64,000 nt of DNA from Colwellia psychrerythraea (GCF_000764185.1 NZ_JQEC01000004.1:248001-312000); one strand, 5' to 3'; shown: positions 29,162 through 40,223, counted from the stretch's first letter. Numbers and translations: made by a program. The notes: a model not told the origin generated them from the sequence alone.

Positions 29162-32100
29162 GTGGTTGAAGGTATGAGTAATAGCATGACTGAGATCCTA
29201 GTCGAAGAACAATCAACAGTATATGTTCCGCCTAAATTTATCCATTTACGTGTACATAGTGATTTCTCTATGTGTGATGGTTTAAAGAAGGTTAAACCTA
29301 TAATAGCGAAAGCGGCTGAACTCAATATGCCAGCTATAGCCCTTACCGACCAAACTAACTTATGTGGCCTAGTGAAATATTACCATGCTGCTCAGGGCGC
29401 GGGTCTTAAGCCTATTATTGGCTGTGATTTTTGGGTGAAAAGTGATGAGTTGGAAGATGAACTGTCACGCATAGTGGTGCTTACCACCAACAACGTTGGT
29501 TATAAAAATATAACCGAACTTATCTCTAAAGCCTACCTTCGCGGACATATAGAAAACAAAGCCGTTATTGATAAATTCTGGCTGGTTGAGTTTAAAGAAG
29601 GCTTGATTATACTTTCTGGTGGCCGTGAAGGTGATATTGGTAAAGCCTTGTTAAAGGGCAATACCGAACTTGTTGATGAGATGGTTAATTTCTATCAGCA
29701 ACATTTTGATCGTTGCTTTTTTCTCGAGTTAATTAGAACGGGTCGAGAAAATGAAGAAAACTATATTCATCTTGCCGTTGAACTAGCAGAACAAAAAAAC
29801 TTACCAGTAGTTGCTACTAATGAGGTGATGTTCCTTGAACCTGAAAACTTTGATGCCCATGAAATTCGTGTTGCCATTCATGATGGTTTCACCCTAGATG
29901 ATAAGAGACGCCCTAAGCGTTACAGTACAGAGCAATACTTACGCAGCGAAGCTGAAATGTGTGAACTGTTCAGCGATATCCCAGAAGCTTTAGCCAACAG
30001 TGTCGAAATTGCCAAACGCTGTAATGTTACGGTAACTTTAGGTGAATATGTATTACCGGACTTCCCAACTGAAGGTTTGGAAATAAACGATTATTTTATC
30101 AAAGTTTCCGAAATTGGTTTAGAAAAGCGTTTGAAGCAGCTTTTTGACACAAGCGCTGATAACTTTGCGGAAATTAGAGCGCCCTATGACGAGCGTTTAA
30201 AAATAGAGCTCGAAGTTGTGAATAACATGGGTTTCCCTGGTTATTTCCTGATTGTTATGGAGTTTATTCAGTGGAGTAAAGATAACAATATTCCCGTTGG
30301 CCCAGGCCGTGGTTCAGGTGCTGGCTCTTTGGTTGCTTACGCCCTTGATATTACCGACCTTGATCCCCTTGAATATGATTTACTCTTCGAACGTTTCTTA
30401 AACCCGGAACGTGTCTCTATGCCAGATTTTGATATCGATTTCTGTATGGACAGGCGTGATGAGGTTATTGATCACGTGGCCGAGCTTTATGGTCGTGATG
30501 CTGTTTCGCAAATTATTACCTTCGGTACTATGGCGGCGAAAGCTGTTATCCGTGATGTTGGCCGTGTATTGGGTCATCCCTATGGTTTTGTCGATAGAAT
30601 TTCAAAACTAATTCCGCCTACACCAGGCATGACCTTAGCTAAAGCTTTTGAAGAAGAGCCCAAATTACCCGAGGTTTACGCTCAAGATACCGAAGTCAAA
30701 GATCTTATTGATATGTGTCGTATTCTTGAAGGTACAACCCGTAATGCAGGTAAACATGCCGGTGGTGTGGTTATTTCACCGACCACTATTACTGATTTTG
30801 CGCCACTTTATTGCGACGATGAAGGTAAAAATCCGGTTACCCAGTTTGATAAAAATGATGTTGAAGATGCCGGTTTAGTTAAATTTGATTTCTTAGGTTT
30901 AAGAACACTGACCATTTTACAATGGGCCATTGAAATGGCTGATGTAAAGTTGCTTAAAGCCGGCAAAGAACCTATTGACATAACCAAAATAGATCTCGAA
31001 GATAAAGCGAGTTTTAAGGTATTGCTTGCCTCGAAAACTACGGCAGTATTCCAGCTTGAATCTAGCGGCATGAAGTCGTTAATTGATAAGTTAAAGCCTG
31101 ATTGTTTTGAAGATATTATAGCTCTGGTAGCTTTATTTCGCCCCGGGCCATTGCAATCAGGCATGGTTGATAACTTTATTGAACGTAAACATGGCCGTGA
31201 AGAAGTCAGTTATCCCGATGAAACCTGGCAACATATCGATTTAAAACCCGTCCTTGAACCTACTTATGGCATTATCTTGTATCAAGAACAAGTTATGCAA
31301 ATTGCGCAAGTATTGGCGGGTTATTCTCTGGGTGGTGCAGATATGCTGCGCCGTGCTATGGGTAAGAAAAAACCCGAAGAAATGGCCAAGCAGCGTGCGG
31401 GATTTGAACAAGGCGCCATAGATCGAGGCGTTGATGGCGAACTTGCGATGAAAATCTTCGATTTAGTGGAGAAATTTGCCGGTTATGGTTTTAACAAATC
31501 TCACTCTGCAGCTTATGCCTTAGTTTCATATCAAACATTGTGGATGAAAACCCATTTTCCGGCACCTTTTTTAGCGGCGGTAATGTCGGCGGATATGGAT
31601 AATACCGAGAAAATTGTTATCTTGGTTGATGAATGTAGCAACATGGACATTGATTTATTGCCGCCGGATGTTAATGCTGGTCAATACAAATTTACTGTCA
31701 ATGACGATAATCAAATCGTTTATGGTATTGGCGCTGTTAAAGGCGTCGGTGAAGGACCGATAGAAGCCATTATCGCCGCACGCCAAGAAGGTGGTCCGTT
31801 TACAGATTTATTTGATTTTTGTGCGCGCCTTGATCTTAAAAAGACCAATAAACGGGTATTACAGAAATTAATTAAATCAGGCGCCATGGACACATTAGGG
31901 CCTAAGTATCAAAAAGGTTCAACGAAAGAGCAGGGCGCTAATCGTGCGGCACTTTTCGAAACTTTGCCTGAAGCGATAAAAGCTGCTGAACAACATGCTA
32001 AAGCAGAGTCATTAGGACAAAATGATCTCTTTGGTTTAATTAACGATGAACAAACAGATTCAAGACAAAACTTTAAAGAAGCAAAAGCTTGGGCAGAAGA

Positions 32101-32740
32101 AGTATGGTTAGACGGTGAAAAGGAAACTTTAGGGCTGTATTTAACCGGACATCCAATAAATCGCTATTTAAGTGAAATAAAAAAATATTCTTCTAGCCGT
32201 CTTGTTGGCATGCAACCAACAGGTCGAGATAGACAAGCGGTGGCCGTTGGTTTAGTGATTGGCGTTCGGGTGTTAGTCAATAAACGCGGGCGTCGCTGGG
32301 CATTAGTGACCTTGGATGATAAGAGTGCCAGAATGGATATTCGCCTCTTTCCTGATGACTATGATCGCTTCGCAGAGTTGCTAGTAAACGATGCTATTTT
32401 AGTTTGTAGCGGACAGGTCAGCTTTGATGATTATTCTGGTGGTAATACAATGACCGCTCGGGATATAATGACAGTCACTGATGCGCGACAAAATTATCTT
32501 AGTTCTATCGATGTTCAAGTCGATAGTAGCTTAATAGCAGGTGATTTTATTGAACAGTTTGCTCAGGTATTAACACCTTTTAAAGAAGGTACCTGTCCAG
32601 TACGGGTTTTTTATCAGCGCGAAGAAGCTCAAGCAATGCTTGAGCTAGGTGTGCAATGGCGAGTAACGCCAGCCGATATGTTACTATACGAATTAAAAAT
32701 ATTGCTTGGTGAAGACCGTGTCGCCATGGAATTTAAATAA
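29162..32740 (+). CDS. dnaE: DNA polymerase III subunit alpha
   Basis: Replicative polymerase. Up to 1192 residues (E. coli 1160). Domains in order: PHP ([15 protein letters not shown]), the polymerase core with the catalytic Asp pair in [13 protein letters not shown], tandem helix-hairpin-helix, and an OB fold ([25 protein letters not shown]). The start is unresolved: GTG at 29162, ATG at 29174 and ATG at 29186 are all in frame and none has an ideal ribosome site; GAAGG at ~29168 best suits the ATG at 29186. Confidence 0.96.
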   Translation: MVEGMSNSMTEILVEEQSTVYVPPKFIHLRVHSDFSMCDGLKKVKPIIAKAAELNMPAIALTDQTNLCGLVKYYHAAQGAGLKPIIGCDFWVKSDELEDELSRIVVLTTNNVGYKNITELISKAYLRGHIENKAVIDKFWLVEFKEGLIILSGGREGDIGKALLKGNTELVDEMVNFYQQHFDRCFFLELIRTGRENEENYIHLAVELAEQKNLPVVATNEVMFLEPENFDAHEIRVAIHDGFTLDDKRRPKRYSTEQYLRSEAEMCELFSDIPEALANSVEIAKRCNVTVTLGEYVLPDFPTEGLEINDYFIKVSEIGLEKRLKQLFDTSADNFAEIRAPYDERLKIELEVVNNMGFPGYFLIVMEFIQWSKDNNIPVGPGRGSGAGSLVAYALDITDLDPLEYDLLFERFLNPERVSMPDFDIDFCMDRRDEVIDHVAELYGRDAVSQIITFGTMAAKAVIRDVGRVLGHPYGFVDRISKLIPPTPGMTLAKAFEEEPKLPEVYAQDTEVKDLIDMCRILEGTTRNAGKHAGGVVISPTTITDFAPLYCDDEGKNPVTQFDKNDVEDAGLVKFDFLGLRTLTILQWAIEMADVKLLKAGKEPIDITKIDLEDKASFKVLLASKTTAVFQLESSGMKSLIDKLKPDCFEDIIALVALFRPGPLQSGMVDNFIERKHGREEVSYPDETWQHIDLKPVLEPTYGIILYQEQVMQIAQVLAGYSLGGADMLRRAMGKKKPEEMAKQRAGFEQGAIDRGVDGELAMKIFDLVEKFAGYGFNKSHSAAYALVSYQTLWMKTHFPAPFLAAVMSADMDNTEKIVILVDECSNMDIDLLPPDVNAGQYKFTVNDDNQIVYGIGAVKGVGEGPIEAIIAARQEGGPFTDLFDFCARLDLKKTNKRVLQKLIKSGAMDTLGPKYQKGSTKEQGANRAALFETLPEAIKAAEQHAKAESLGQNDLFGLINDEQTDSRQNFKEAKAWAEEVWLDGEKETLGLYLTGHPINRYLSEIKKYSSSRLVGMQPTGRDRQAVAVGLVIGVRVLVNKRGRRWALVTLDDKSARMDIRLFPDDYDRFAELLVNDAILVCSGQVSFDDYSGGNTMTARDIMTVTDARQNYLSSIDVQVDSSLIAGDFIEQFAQVLTPFKEGTCPVRVFYQREEAQAMLELGVQWRVTPADMLLYELKILLGEDRVAMEFK

Positions 32741-32849
32741 TAACTACTTGGTATTAAAATTTGTGCAAGACACTCTTGTGCAGATAAGTTGCTGATGTAG
32801 TGAGAAACGATTTTAAAAAATTAACTAGATTTATTAGGTACAAATAAAC

Positions 32850-33806
32850 ATGTCATTAAACTTTTTAGATTTCGAGCAGCCTATTGCTGAGCTTGATGCA
32901 AAAATAGAAGAGTTACAGTTAGTCAATAACGGCCAAGAGCTTGACCTTGATATAGAAGAGCAAATCAGCCAATTGCGCGAAAAAAATAAAGAGCAAACTC
33001 AGAAAATCTTTGCTAATTTAGACCCATGGCAAACAGCGCGTGTGGCACGTCATCCACAGCGCCCTTATAGCTTAGATTATATTCCACGTATCTTTACTGA
33101 GTTTGATGAATTAGCCGGTGACCGTGCTTATGCAAATGATAATGCAATTGTTGGTGGCACAGCGCGTTTAGACGGCAAACCAGTGATGATTATTGGCCAC
33201 CAAAAAGGTCGTTCAACGGCTGAGAAAGTTAAACGTAACTTTGGCATGCCTCGTCCTGAAGGTTACCGTAAAGCGTTACGTTTAATGGAAATGGCAGAAC
33301 GTTTTAATATGCCAATTATTACTTTTATCGACACCCCTGGTGCTTATCCTGGTGTAGGTGCGGAAGAGCGTGGACAAAGTGAAGCGATTGCTCGTAACTT
33401 AAAAGTAATGGCACGATTAAGTGTTCCTATCATATGTACCGTTATTGGTGAAGGTGGCTCTGGTGGCGCTTTAGCCATTGGCGTAGGTGACCGAGTTAAC
33501 ATGCTGCAATATGCTACTTACTCAGTAATTTCTCCTGAAGGCTGTGCTTCTATTTTATGGAAAACAGCTGAGAAAGCGCCAAGCGCTGCTGCAGCTATGG
33601 GCATTACAGCCACGCGTATTAAAGAACTAGATTTAATTAATAGTATCGTTGAAGAGCCTTTAGGTGGTGCGCATCGAGATATGGATCTTATGGCGGCACA
33701 TCTTAAACAAGCGCTTAAAAAAGACTTAGCCGATTTAGAAAGTTTAGGTAAGGATGAACTTATTGAGCAACGTTACAATCGATTAATGTCATTTGGTTAT
33801 TGCTAA
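32850..33806 (+). CDS. accA: Acetyl-CoA carboxylase carboxyltransferase subunit alpha
   Basis: Makes malonyl-CoA together with AccD and the biotin carboxylase components; first step of fatty-acid synthesis. 318 residues (E. coli 319). [20 protein letters not shown] is the typical N-terminus; [26 protein letters not shown] and [15 protein letters not shown] form the carboxyltransferase core. Last gene of the dnaE-accA pair; a terminator follows within 10 bp of its stop. Confidence 0.97.
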   Translation: MSLNFLDFEQPIAELDAKIEELQLVNNGQELDLDIEEQISQLREKNKEQTQKIFANLDPWQTARVARHPQRPYSLDYIPRIFTEFDELAGDRAYANDNAIVGGTARLDGKPVMIIGHQKGRSTAEKVKRNFGMPRPEGYRKALRLMEMAERFNMPIITFIDTPGAYPGVGAEERGQSEAIARNLKVMARLSVPIICTVIGEGGSGGALAIGVGDRVNMLQYATYSVISPEGCASILWKTAEKAPSAAAAMGITATRIKELDLINSIVEEPLGGAHRDMDLMAAHLKQALKKDLADLESLGKDELIEQRYNRLMSFGYC

Positions 33807-33813
33807 ATAGCTC

Positions 33814-33842
33814 AACCGGTAGCAATTAGTTGCCGGTTTTTT
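33814..33842 (+). terminator. Terminator after accA, abutting tilS
   Basis: AACCGGTAGC (33814-33823) pairs with GTTGCCGGTT (33829-33838, two wobbles), and the T run reaches 33842, three bases before the tilS ATG. Confidence 0.8.
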
Positions 33843-33845
33843 ACT

Positions 33846-35195
33846 ATGCATAATATAATAGCAACCCTTCATAACACCCTCAAAACCCTTGTCAATATAC
33901 ATGGAAATATTGAGTTGCTTATTGCCTATAGTGGCGGTATTGACTCTCAGGTTCTATTACACGCCTTAGTTAAATTAAAGCAAGAAAGACTTATCGATAA
34001 TGAAATTACAGTATGTCATGTTAATCATGGTTTAAGTGATAATGCCCTGCATTGGCAAGAATTTGCTCAGCAAGAATGCGCGAAACTATCGGTTAACCTT
34101 GTTGTTAAAAGTGTCCATGTACAAGCGCAAGCACAACACTCACTTGAAGCTCTGGCTCGTGATGCCAGATACGATGCTTTGAAAACATTAAGGCATCAGA
34201 AGTCTTTAGTGTTAACTGGACATCATAGCGATGATCAAAGCGAGACTTTTTTATTAGCACTTAAACGTGGTGCTGGTTTGAAAGGTCTAGCTGCTATGTC
34301 GGGGCAAAGTCAACTTGCTCAGCATTTATTAGTTCGGCCACTACTTAACGTTTCTCGTCAAGAGATAGAAGCTTATGCTAAAGATCATCAACTGTGTTGG
34401 GTGGAAGATGAGTCAAATCTTGATACTTGTTTTGACCGTAACTTTATTCGTCAGCAGGTCATGCCACTTTTACGTGCGCGCTGGCCCAGCATTAGTAATA
34501 CCATTAATCGAAGTGCGAGCAATTGTTTAGCGGGACAAGAGTTATTGGATGAACTTGCCGAGCAAGATTTAATGGAATGCAAAGCCAGTGCTTTGAGCTT
34601 AGATGTTGATAAATTAGCGTCTTTATCAACAGCGCGTTTTAATAATCTGATTCGTTTTTTTATGGCACAGCATAACTGTTTAATGCCCAGTACTGAGCAG
34701 CTAAAACAAGTGAGACTGCAACTTAAAGCAGGTGATGATAAGAATCCTCAAATTAAAGTTGGTCTGCATTTTTTCAGACGCTTTAAGGGCACATTGTTTT
34801 TAACGCCGAAATACAGTGATATAAGTAATTGGAAAATGGCAATCGACTTATCAAATAATAATATTGAAATAACTTTACCGGATAATTTAGGACAGCTGCA
34901 AATTAAGCAAGATATTGTGGTAGATAATGCTCTAACAAGTATTTGTTTACCTATGCCAGGGCAGGAAGTGAGTGTTCGTTTCAGTCATGATAACCCTAAG
35001 TGTTTACCTGACTTTAGGCAGCGGTCACGTAGCCTTAAAAAGGTTTTGCAAGAATTAAATATTGCCCCATGGCAACGTAAGCGCATCGCTTTTTTATATT
35101 ATGATAATGAACTGGTGTCGGTGATAGGGCAATTTGTCTGTCAGCCTTTTATTGCCCCGGCTGATCAAAAAGGCATGATTGTTAGCATTATGTAG
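33846..35195 (+). CDS. tilS: tRNA(Ile)-lysidine synthetase
   Basis: Ligates lysine to C34 of the AUA-reading tRNA-Ile; essential. 449 residues (E. coli 432). PP-loop SGGIDS at 29-34, then HHSDDQSETFLLALKRGAG and WVEDESNLDTCFDRNFIR, the TilS core, and a C-terminal domain ending in the usual VRF...LKKVLQELNIAPWQR region. The ATG lies 3 nt after the T run of the accA terminator and lacks any ribosome site; I see no better start. Confidence 0.94.
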   Translation: MHNIIATLHNTLKTLVNIHGNIELLIAYSGGIDSQVLLHALVKLKQERLIDNEITVCHVNHGLSDNALHWQEFAQQECAKLSVNLVVKSVHVQAQAQHSLEALARDARYDALKTLRHQKSLVLTGHHSDDQSETFLLALKRGAGLKGLAAMSGQSQLAQHLLVRPLLNVSRQEIEAYAKDHQLCWVEDESNLDTCFDRNFIRQQVMPLLRARWPSISNTINRSASNCLAGQELLDELAEQDLMECKASALSLDVDKLASLSTARFNNLIRFFMAQHNCLMPSTEQLKQVRLQLKAGDDKNPQIKVGLHFFRRFKGTLFLTPKYSDISNWKMAIDLSNNNIEITLPDNLGQLQIKQDIVVDNALTSICLPMPGQEVSVRFSHDNPKCLPDFRQRSRSLKKVLQELNIAPWQRKRIAFLYYDNELVSVIGQFVCQPFIAPADQKGMIVSIM

Positions 35196-35245
35196 TCATA
35201 GCTAAATATGAAAAACCTAAGCTTTGTTTTCTTCAGTCATATACG

Positions 35246-35281
35246 AAAAGCCACATGGTAAATATATACTATGGAGCTTTT
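35246..35281. terminator. Probable two-way terminator between tilS and sstT
   Basis: AAAAGC (35246-35251) pairs with GCTTTT (35276-35281), with further CAT/ATG and GTA/TAC pairs inside. Located between convergent genes. Confidence 0.45.
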
Positions 35282-35304
35282 GCTTATAGTCAGGTTTTGT
35301 TCAT

Positions 35305-36531
35305 TCAGGTTTTGGTTATATGATGTGATGCGGCAGCTGAAAAAACCACATCGGTTGAACTATTTAACGCTGTCTCCGCCGAGTCTTGCACAACGCCAAT
35401 AATAAAACCAATAGCGACAACTTGCATAGCAACATCGTTATTGATACCAAATAAGCTACAGGCTAATGGAATAAGTAATAGTGAGCCACCAGCGACACCA
35501 GAGGCACCACATGCTGAAATAGAGGCTACCACTGACAGTAATATTGCTGTTGCAAAGCTTACTTCAATACCTAAACTATTTGCTGCCGCCAAAGTTAGTA
35601 CGGTAATAGTAATAGCGGCACCTGCCATGTTGATAGTGGCACCTAAGGGGATTGATACCGAATAGGTGTCTTCATGTAAGTCTAACTTCTTACACAAGGC
35701 CATATTCACCGGAATATTTGCCGCTGAGCTGCGGGTAAAAAAGGCAGTTATGCCAGACTCTCTGAGGCAAGTGAAAACTAACGGGTATGGATTTTTCTTA
35801 GTGATTATAAAAACAATGATTGGGTTTACTACCAAGGCAATAATTAACATTGCACCTAGAAGCACGGCTACTAAGTGACTGTATTCACCTAAAGCGCTAA
35901 AACCTGTAGTGGCGACGGTATTAGCTACTAGGCCAAAAATCCCCAATGGCGCTAAACGTATTACCAAACGTACAACACTAGAAATTGCTTCACTTAAATC
36001 ATGTACCATGGCTTTACTTGACTCATTAGCATGTTTTAATGAAAAACCTAAACCTAAACCCCAAGCAAGTACTGCAATAAAGTTACCCGTGGCAACAGCT
36101 GTAATAGGGTTATCAACAACTTTGAAAGCCAAAGTGGCTAAAACTTCAGTTAATTTTTGTGGTGGGTTAGCGCTGGCGCCTGCTAAATCAAGAGTAAGTT
36201 CAGTCGGAAATGCAAAACTTAGTAGTACGGCAATAAAAGCCGCACTTAAGGTTCCAATAAGGTATAGGCTGACAATAGGTTTTAATTCCGCGCTGCTATC
36301 AAGCTTTTGATTGGCAATTGCTGAGGTTACCAATACTAAAACTAAAATTGGCGCTACCGCTTTTAATGCACTAACAAATAAGCTACCTAGCATGCCAAAT
36401 GCTTTAGCTGACTCTGGTGATATTGTCGCTAGTAAGCTAGCTAAAATAATAGCGGCAATTATTTGGCTGACTAAACTAGTCGACTTGATTTTTTTTAAAA
36501 AGGATATACTAGGTGTCGTTTCGCTGGTCAT
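35305..36531 (-). CDS. sstT: Na+/serine-threonine symporter SstT
   Basis: Dicarboxylate/amino acid:cation symporter family; SstT imports serine and threonine with Na+. 408 residues, strongly hydrophobic. [24 protein letters not shown] is a typical start. Conserved [22 protein letters not shown] and [22 protein letters not shown] match the HP1 hairpin and substrate region. Divergent from the PhnA-like gene. Substrate assignment is from resemblance to SstT rather than GltP. Confidence 0.9.
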   Translation of the reverse strand: MTSETTPSISFLKKIKSTSLVSQIIAAIILASLLATISPESAKAFGMLGSLFVSALKAVAPILVLVLVTSAIANQKLDSSAELKPIVSLYLIGTLSAAFIAVLLSFAFPTELTLDLAGASANPPQKLTEVLATLAFKVVDNPITAVATGNFIAVLAWGLGLGFSLKHANESSKAMVHDLSEAISSVVRLVIRLAPLGIFGLVANTVATTGFSALGEYSHLVAVLLGAMLIIALVVNPIIVFIITKKNPYPLVFTCLRESGITAFFTRSSAANIPVNMALCKKLDLHEDTYSVSIPLGATINMAGAAITITVLTLAAANSLGIEVSFATAILLSVVASISACGASGVAGGSLLLIPLACSLFGINNDVAMQVVAIGFIIGVVQDSAETALNSSTDVVFSAAASHHITKT

Positions 36532-36713
36532 TGTTTAGCCTATTACTCGGTTGCTTTTAATTATGAGGGAGTTTTATCATTGAAGAATAGTCATTGTCTA
36601 GGGCTATTCGCTAAACATGGAGAATAAACAGTTAAAGCGAGATTTGTGATAGAAATATAAGGCGATGCGGGTATAATTAACTTATTAAAATAACGAATGT
36701 CTTTGGAAAAACT

Positions 36714-37283
36714 ATGCCTGCAGAACAAGCATTAAAAACACGTAGTAATAATAGCTGTGAACTTTGTACAAGTACCGATACTTTGGCAGTTTATCCTGTG
36801 CCACCAACAAGTGATCTAAGTGCTCAACAGTCTATTTATGTCTGTCATAATTGTTTATCGCAAATCGAAGGTCAAAGTGAGTTAGATCTAAATCACTGGC
36901 GTTGTTTAAATGACAGTATGTGGAACCAAGAGCCAGCAGTGCAGGTTATGTCTTATCGAATGTTGCACAAACTCTCTACCGAAAGTTGGGCACAAGATTC
37001 TTTAGAGATGATTTATTTGGAAGATGAAGTTAAAACCTGGGCTGAGCAGGGGATTGCTGCAGCGCGTAGTAATGGGCCAACTCGTGACAGTAATGGTGCA
37101 GAGCTACAAGATGGTGATAATGTTACTTTGATCAAAGATTTAAAAGTTAAAGGAGCAAACTTTACCGCTAAGCAAGGTACTATGGTACGTGGCATTACGT
37201 TAACGGAAAACCCTGAGCATATTGAAGGTAAAGTTAACGGTACTCGTATTGTCTTGGTATCAGCTTATTTGAAGAAAGCTTAA
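36714..37283 (+). CDS. yjdM: PhnA/YjdM-family zinc-ribbon protein
   Basis: 189 residues, longer than E. coli YjdM (111) but similar to the long PhnA form seen in other marine bacteria. An N-terminal zinc ribbon with CELC and CHNC pairs (residues ~16-45) and a C-terminal PhnA domain (DSNGAELQDGDNVTLIKDLKVKG) flank a middle segment rich in Trp. The old name, alkylphosphonate utilisation, is not biochemically supported; the role is unknown. Ends at a strong shared terminator facing fur. Confidence 0.85.
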   Translation: MPAEQALKTRSNNSCELCTSTDTLAVYPVPPTSDLSAQQSIYVCHNCLSQIEGQSELDLNHWRCLNDSMWNQEPAVQVMSYRMLHKLSTESWAQDSLEMIYLEDEVKTWAEQGIAAARSNGPTRDSNGAELQDGDNVTLIKDLKVKGANFTAKQGTMVRGITLTENPEHIEGKVNGTRIVLVSAYLKKA

Positions 37284-37344
37284 GCAAAATAAAACAAGTT
37301 TCACATTGTAACGCCTGATCTGGAGTGAATAAAGTTAAGACAAT

Positions 37345-37380
37345 AAAAAACGCTGTGATAGTGATATCACAGCGTTTTTT
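37345..37380. terminator. Bidirectional terminator between yjdM and fur
   Basis: AAAAAACGCTGTGATA (37345-37360) pairs perfectly with TATCACAGCGTTTTTT (37365-37380), 4-nt loop. Confidence 0.93.
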
Positions 37381-37426
37381 GTTTAGATAATTAGTTAATA
37401 AAAGTTACCTAAAGTTGTAATGTTTT

Positions 37427-37870
37427 TTATTGATGTTTTTTTCTGTAAGACTCACAAGCCTCTTGATCTTCACATTCACCGTATAGGTATAAGCTATGGT
37501 TGGTTAGCTTGATCTTGTTAGCTACGGCAATATCTTTTTGTCTTTCTTCAATAACATTGTCTTCAAACTCGACAACTTTACCACACTTTAAGCAAACCAA
37601 ATGATCATGATGCGCTTTATGAGCTAATTCAAATACTGACTTGCCGCCTTCAAAATGGTGACGGGTAACGATACCTGCATCATCAAATTGGTTTAATACT
37701 CGGTATACTGTAGCTAAGCCAATTTCTTCATTTTGCTCTAGCAATATTTTATACACATCTTCAGCGCTTATATGCTGATTATTTGGCTGTTGAAGAATAC
37801 TTAGTATTTTAATTCTAGGCAGGGTGATTTTTAATCCAGCTCTTTTAAGTTCTTCGTTTTGTTCAGCCAT
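37427..37870 (-). CDS. fur: Ferric uptake regulator Fur
   Basis: Fe(II)-dependent repressor of iron acquisition. 147 residues (E. coli 148). Winged-helix N-terminal domain (LKITLPRIKILSIL, then ISAEDVYKILLEQNEEIGLATVYRVLNQFDDAGIV), the HHDHLVCLKCGKVVEF metal site with Cys pair, and a C-terminal HSLYLYGEC. fldA lies upstream on the same strand, the E. coli fldA-fur order. Separate promoter likely. Confidence 0.97.
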   Translation of the reverse strand: MAEQNEELKRAGLKITLPRIKILSILQQPNNQHISAEDVYKILLEQNEEIGLATVYRVLNQFDDAGIVTRHHFEGGKSVFELAHKAHHDHLVCLKCGKVVEFEDNVIEERQKDIAVANKIKLTNHSLYLYGECEDQEACESYRKKHQ

Positions 37871-37907
37871 ATTAAGTCTCTAAAGTGATAAGTTATTTAA
37901 TAGCAAA

Positions 37908-37913
37908 ATTATA
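37908..37913 (-). promoter_or_regulatory. fur: Candidate -10 of fur
   Basis: Minus-strand TATAAT (37913 to 37908) lies 38 bp upstream of the fur ATG. The -35 is poor. I see no convincing 19-bp Fur box here. Confidence 0.4.
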
Positions 37914-37984
37914 GGGGGTTATCGGGAAAGAGAAAAGCTTTAGTTTTATTCTTTGATGAAATTGTTCGCTTTGGCAAGAAAAGC

Positions 37985-38010
37985 TAAAAAAAAAGCCCAA
38001 TAATTGGGCT
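37985..38010 (-). terminator. Terminator after fldA
   Basis: Minus strand AGCCCAA-TTA-TTGGGCT followed by nine Ts (plus-strand A run 37986-37994), about 30 bp past the fldA stop. Confidence 0.88.
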
Positions 38011-38043
38011 CTTTAGGATATATCCTTGAAAAACGTAAGGTTA

Positions 38044-38568
38044 CTAAGCGAATTCAGCCAAACACATTTCATCATTCAACTGAACTATCCACTTATCAAC
38101 ACGCTCTTCAGTTAATTCACTTTGTCTGTCTTCATCAATACATAAGCCGATAAAAGTATTTTCATCAACAAGGGCTTTTGAAGCTTCAAATTCATAGCCA
38201 TCCGTTGACCAGTTACCAACAACGATGGCGCCTTTACTCTCAACGATATCGCGTAATGGCTCCATAGCATCACAGAAGTATTCAGCGTAGTCTTCTTGAT
38301 CGCCTAAGCCGTAGATAGCCACTAATTTGTCAGTAAAATCTATTTCTTCTAAATCAGGCAAAAAATCATCCCAATCACATTGGTTTTCACCGTAATACCA
38401 GGTAGGTATGCCTAAAATTAGTAAATCGAATTCAGCGATTTCTTCTTTAGTGCTTTTGGCTATATCTTTGACGTCAACCATTTGCTTGCCCAGTTTTTTC
38501 TGGATCATTTTTCCAATTGCTTCAGTGTTACCTGTATCACTGCCGAAGAATAAACCTACGATTGCCAT
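38044..38568 (-). CDS. fldA: Flavodoxin, long chain
   Basis: FMN electron carrier. 174 residues (E. coli FldA 176). The phosphate loop GSDTGNTEAIG at the N-terminus, the WYYGENQCDWDDFLPDLEEIDF loop and YGLGDQEDYAEYFCDAM are family marks. In iron-poor conditions flavodoxin replaces ferredoxin, consistent with its place next to fur. ybfE lies 31 bp upstream, so co-transcription is likely. Confidence 0.95.
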   Translation of the reverse strand: MAIVGLFFGSDTGNTEAIGKMIQKKLGKQMVDVKDIAKSTKEEIAEFDLLILGIPTWYYGENQCDWDDFLPDLEEIDFTDKLVAIYGLGDQEDYAEYFCDAMEPLRDIVESKGAIVVGNWSTDGYEFEASKALVDENTFIGLCIDEDRQSELTEERVDKWIVQLNDEMCLAEFA

Positions 38569-38599
38569 GAGATGTTACCTTATTGTGCTTTCTTAAAAA

Positions 38600-38881
38600 T
38601 TACTTTACGTGTGCGGCCAATGATTCGATCAGCAGCGCTTCTATTAATTCACTTCGGCTCATATCTTGAGCTTTAGCTAACTCTTCTAATTGTTCAAATA
38701 AACTGTGATGAACTTTAAACTCTACACGTTTCAAACCGTTGTTTTTATCACGTTTAACTTGATTACGTTTGTTGATTTTGATCTGTACGCTGCGCGAGTT
38801 AGGATTTGTTTTCGGACGTCCAGGACGTCTTTCATCACTAAACAAGTCAATAGTCGTTAAATCAGATATTTCTTTAGCCAT
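38600..38881 (-). CDS. ybfE: YbfE-like ribbon-helix-helix protein
   Basis: 93-residue basic protein resembling E. coli YbfE, which is reported as LexA-regulated. The C-terminal part (VEFKVHHSLFEQLEELAKAQDMSRSELIEALL) looks like a ribbon-helix-helix DNA-binding fold; the N-terminal part has RRPGRPKTN, an AT-hook-like GRP. Synteny ybfE-fldA-fur equals E. coli. I see no clear LexA box upstream. Target unknown. Confidence 0.82.
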   Translation of the reverse strand: MAKEISDLTTIDLFSDERRPGRPKTNPNSRSVQIKINKRNQVKRDKNNGLKRVEFKVHHSLFEQLEELAKAQDMSRSELIEALLIESLAAHVK

Positions 38882-38884
38882 GAG

Positions 38885-39106
38885 TTAACCCACCCCCTGA
38901 CTTTCCCAGATAAACTGGATTAAGCCTTTAGCAATAAAACCCGCGCAGCCAGTAAATAAAACTAAGTATACGACCACTTTACCCATTTTTGGCACATCGT
39001 TTTTATTCATCACATCATGAATAGATAAGCCGATAAAACCGAAGATAAAAAGGAAAAATAAATTAAGGCCAATAGCCTCAATAAGCTCAAAATGTTCTGC
39101 TAGCAT
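38885..39106 (-). CDS. DUF2788 small membrane protein
   Basis: 73-residue protein with two hydrophobic segments (LFFLFIFGFIGLSIHDV and VVVYLVLFTGCAGFIAKGLIQF), fitting the DUF2788 family. I start at the Met of MLAEHFELIEAIGLN (39106) rather than at upstream in-frame codons (to 39190). The shorter form matches the family length; a ribosome site is weak either way. It ends 3 bp before ybfE and probably shares its transcript. Function unknown. Confidence 0.65.
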   Translation of the reverse strand: MLAEHFELIEAIGLNLFFLFIFGFIGLSIHDVMNKNDVPKMGKVVVYLVLFTGCAGFIAKGLIQFIWESQGVG

Positions 39107-39331
39107 AGTGGTTGATTGTTTCTTATACACTAAGGCCAAAAACATTAAGGCCAAAAAATTGGCGGGATTATAGCATATCATCGACACCAAACCATTAGCA
39201 TTTCTGACTTATGGCAAAATTAAGTTCAACAAAGAACAACAATTACGCTTAATGGCACTGAGTATTTTGATCTTCATCAATAAGTGTAGTGCGATTGATC
39301 AATTTACTCTGTTAAATAGTTTTGCCAATAA

Positions 39332-40120
39332 CTAATTTTTAATAAAACCGAGCACTATTTTATTAAAGGCAAGGGTTTTTTCTGCATGAAGCCAATGACC
39401 AGCGCCTTGAATTATTTTTATTTTACTGCTGGGTAATAACTTTACAATAGTTTCTCTATTTTCAGGCACAATATAATCTGAATTACCGCCCTTGATAAAC
39501 AATGTTGGTCCGTTGTAAGGCGCTGTATTGGCAGTTAACTCGTTGGCTTTCATTATTTGAGGGTAACATAAGCTAATGTCGATAAGGCTGCATTTAAAGA
39601 CGAATTCACCTGACGACTTAAGTGCTAAATTACGTAATAAAAACTGTCTGACACCAATATTATCTACATAGGGCGCTAGTTGCTCATCTGCATCTTTTCG
39701 TTTTTTTATTTTGGATAAATCTATGGCTTGCAGCCCTTTAATTATATCTAGGTGATGAGGCGGATAATTTACTGGAGCAATATCAGCGACTAGTAATTTT
39801 TTAATACGTTCAGGCTGCTGCAAAGCGACTTGTATGGCAATTTTACCACCCATAGAATGGCCGAGCAATAAACAGGAATTAATATTTAAATGGTCTAATA
39901 AATTGATGATATCTTGTGCTAATACAGGATATTCCATGGCGCCAGCATGGAATGAGTCGCCATGATTCCTCACATCTACACTGGTAACACAATAAGAGTT
40001 ACTTAGTGGCTTTGCCACCATATTAAGGTTTTCTAAACTGCCAAATAATCCATGTATAAGAACAATGTGTTCGCCAGTGCCGGTCTGTCTATAATTGAGG
40101 ATCGGTGATTGTGCTGTCAT
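39332..40120 (-). CDS. ybfF: Alpha/beta hydrolase (YbfF-like esterase)
   Basis: 262 residues. VLIHGLFGSLENL is the oxyanion region; LLGHSMGGKIAIQ carries the nucleophile Ser in GHSMG; VPENRE and GAGHWLHAEKT supply the acid and the catalytic His regions. E. coli YbfF is an acyl-CoA/ester hydrolase next to seqA, and here the gene is divergent from seqA in the same way. The substrate is not predictable from sequence. Confidence 0.88.
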   Translation of the reverse strand: MTAQSPILNYRQTGTGEHIVLIHGLFGSLENLNMVAKPLSNSYCVTSVDVRNHGDSFHAGAMEYPVLAQDIINLLDHLNINSCLLLGHSMGGKIAIQVALQQPERIKKLLVADIAPVNYPPHHLDIIKGLQAIDLSKIKKRKDADEQLAPYVDNIGVRQFLLRNLALKSSGEFVFKCSLIDISLCYPQIMKANELTANTAPYNGPTLFIKGGNSDYIVPENRETIVKLLPSSKIKIIQGAGHWLHAEKTLAFNKIVLGFIKN

Positions 40121-40194
40121 TATTCGCTTGGCTTTTATTTGTTTGATATTATCGATATTGTCATGTTTTTAACACGTATTTGCAAATAAATAAG

Positions 40195-40223
40195 TTCAAC
40201 CCTTTGTCATTTCCCTATATAAT
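40195..40223 (+). promoter_or_regulatory. seqA: Candidate seqA promoter
   Basis: TTCAAC (40195-40200), a 17-nt spacer, and TATAAT (40218-40223), 32 bp upstream of the seqA ATG. Confidence 0.5.

Noticed and set aside
37871-37907. A Fur box in the fur promoter.
   Set aside because: No sequence close enough to the 19-bp consensus was seen by eye.
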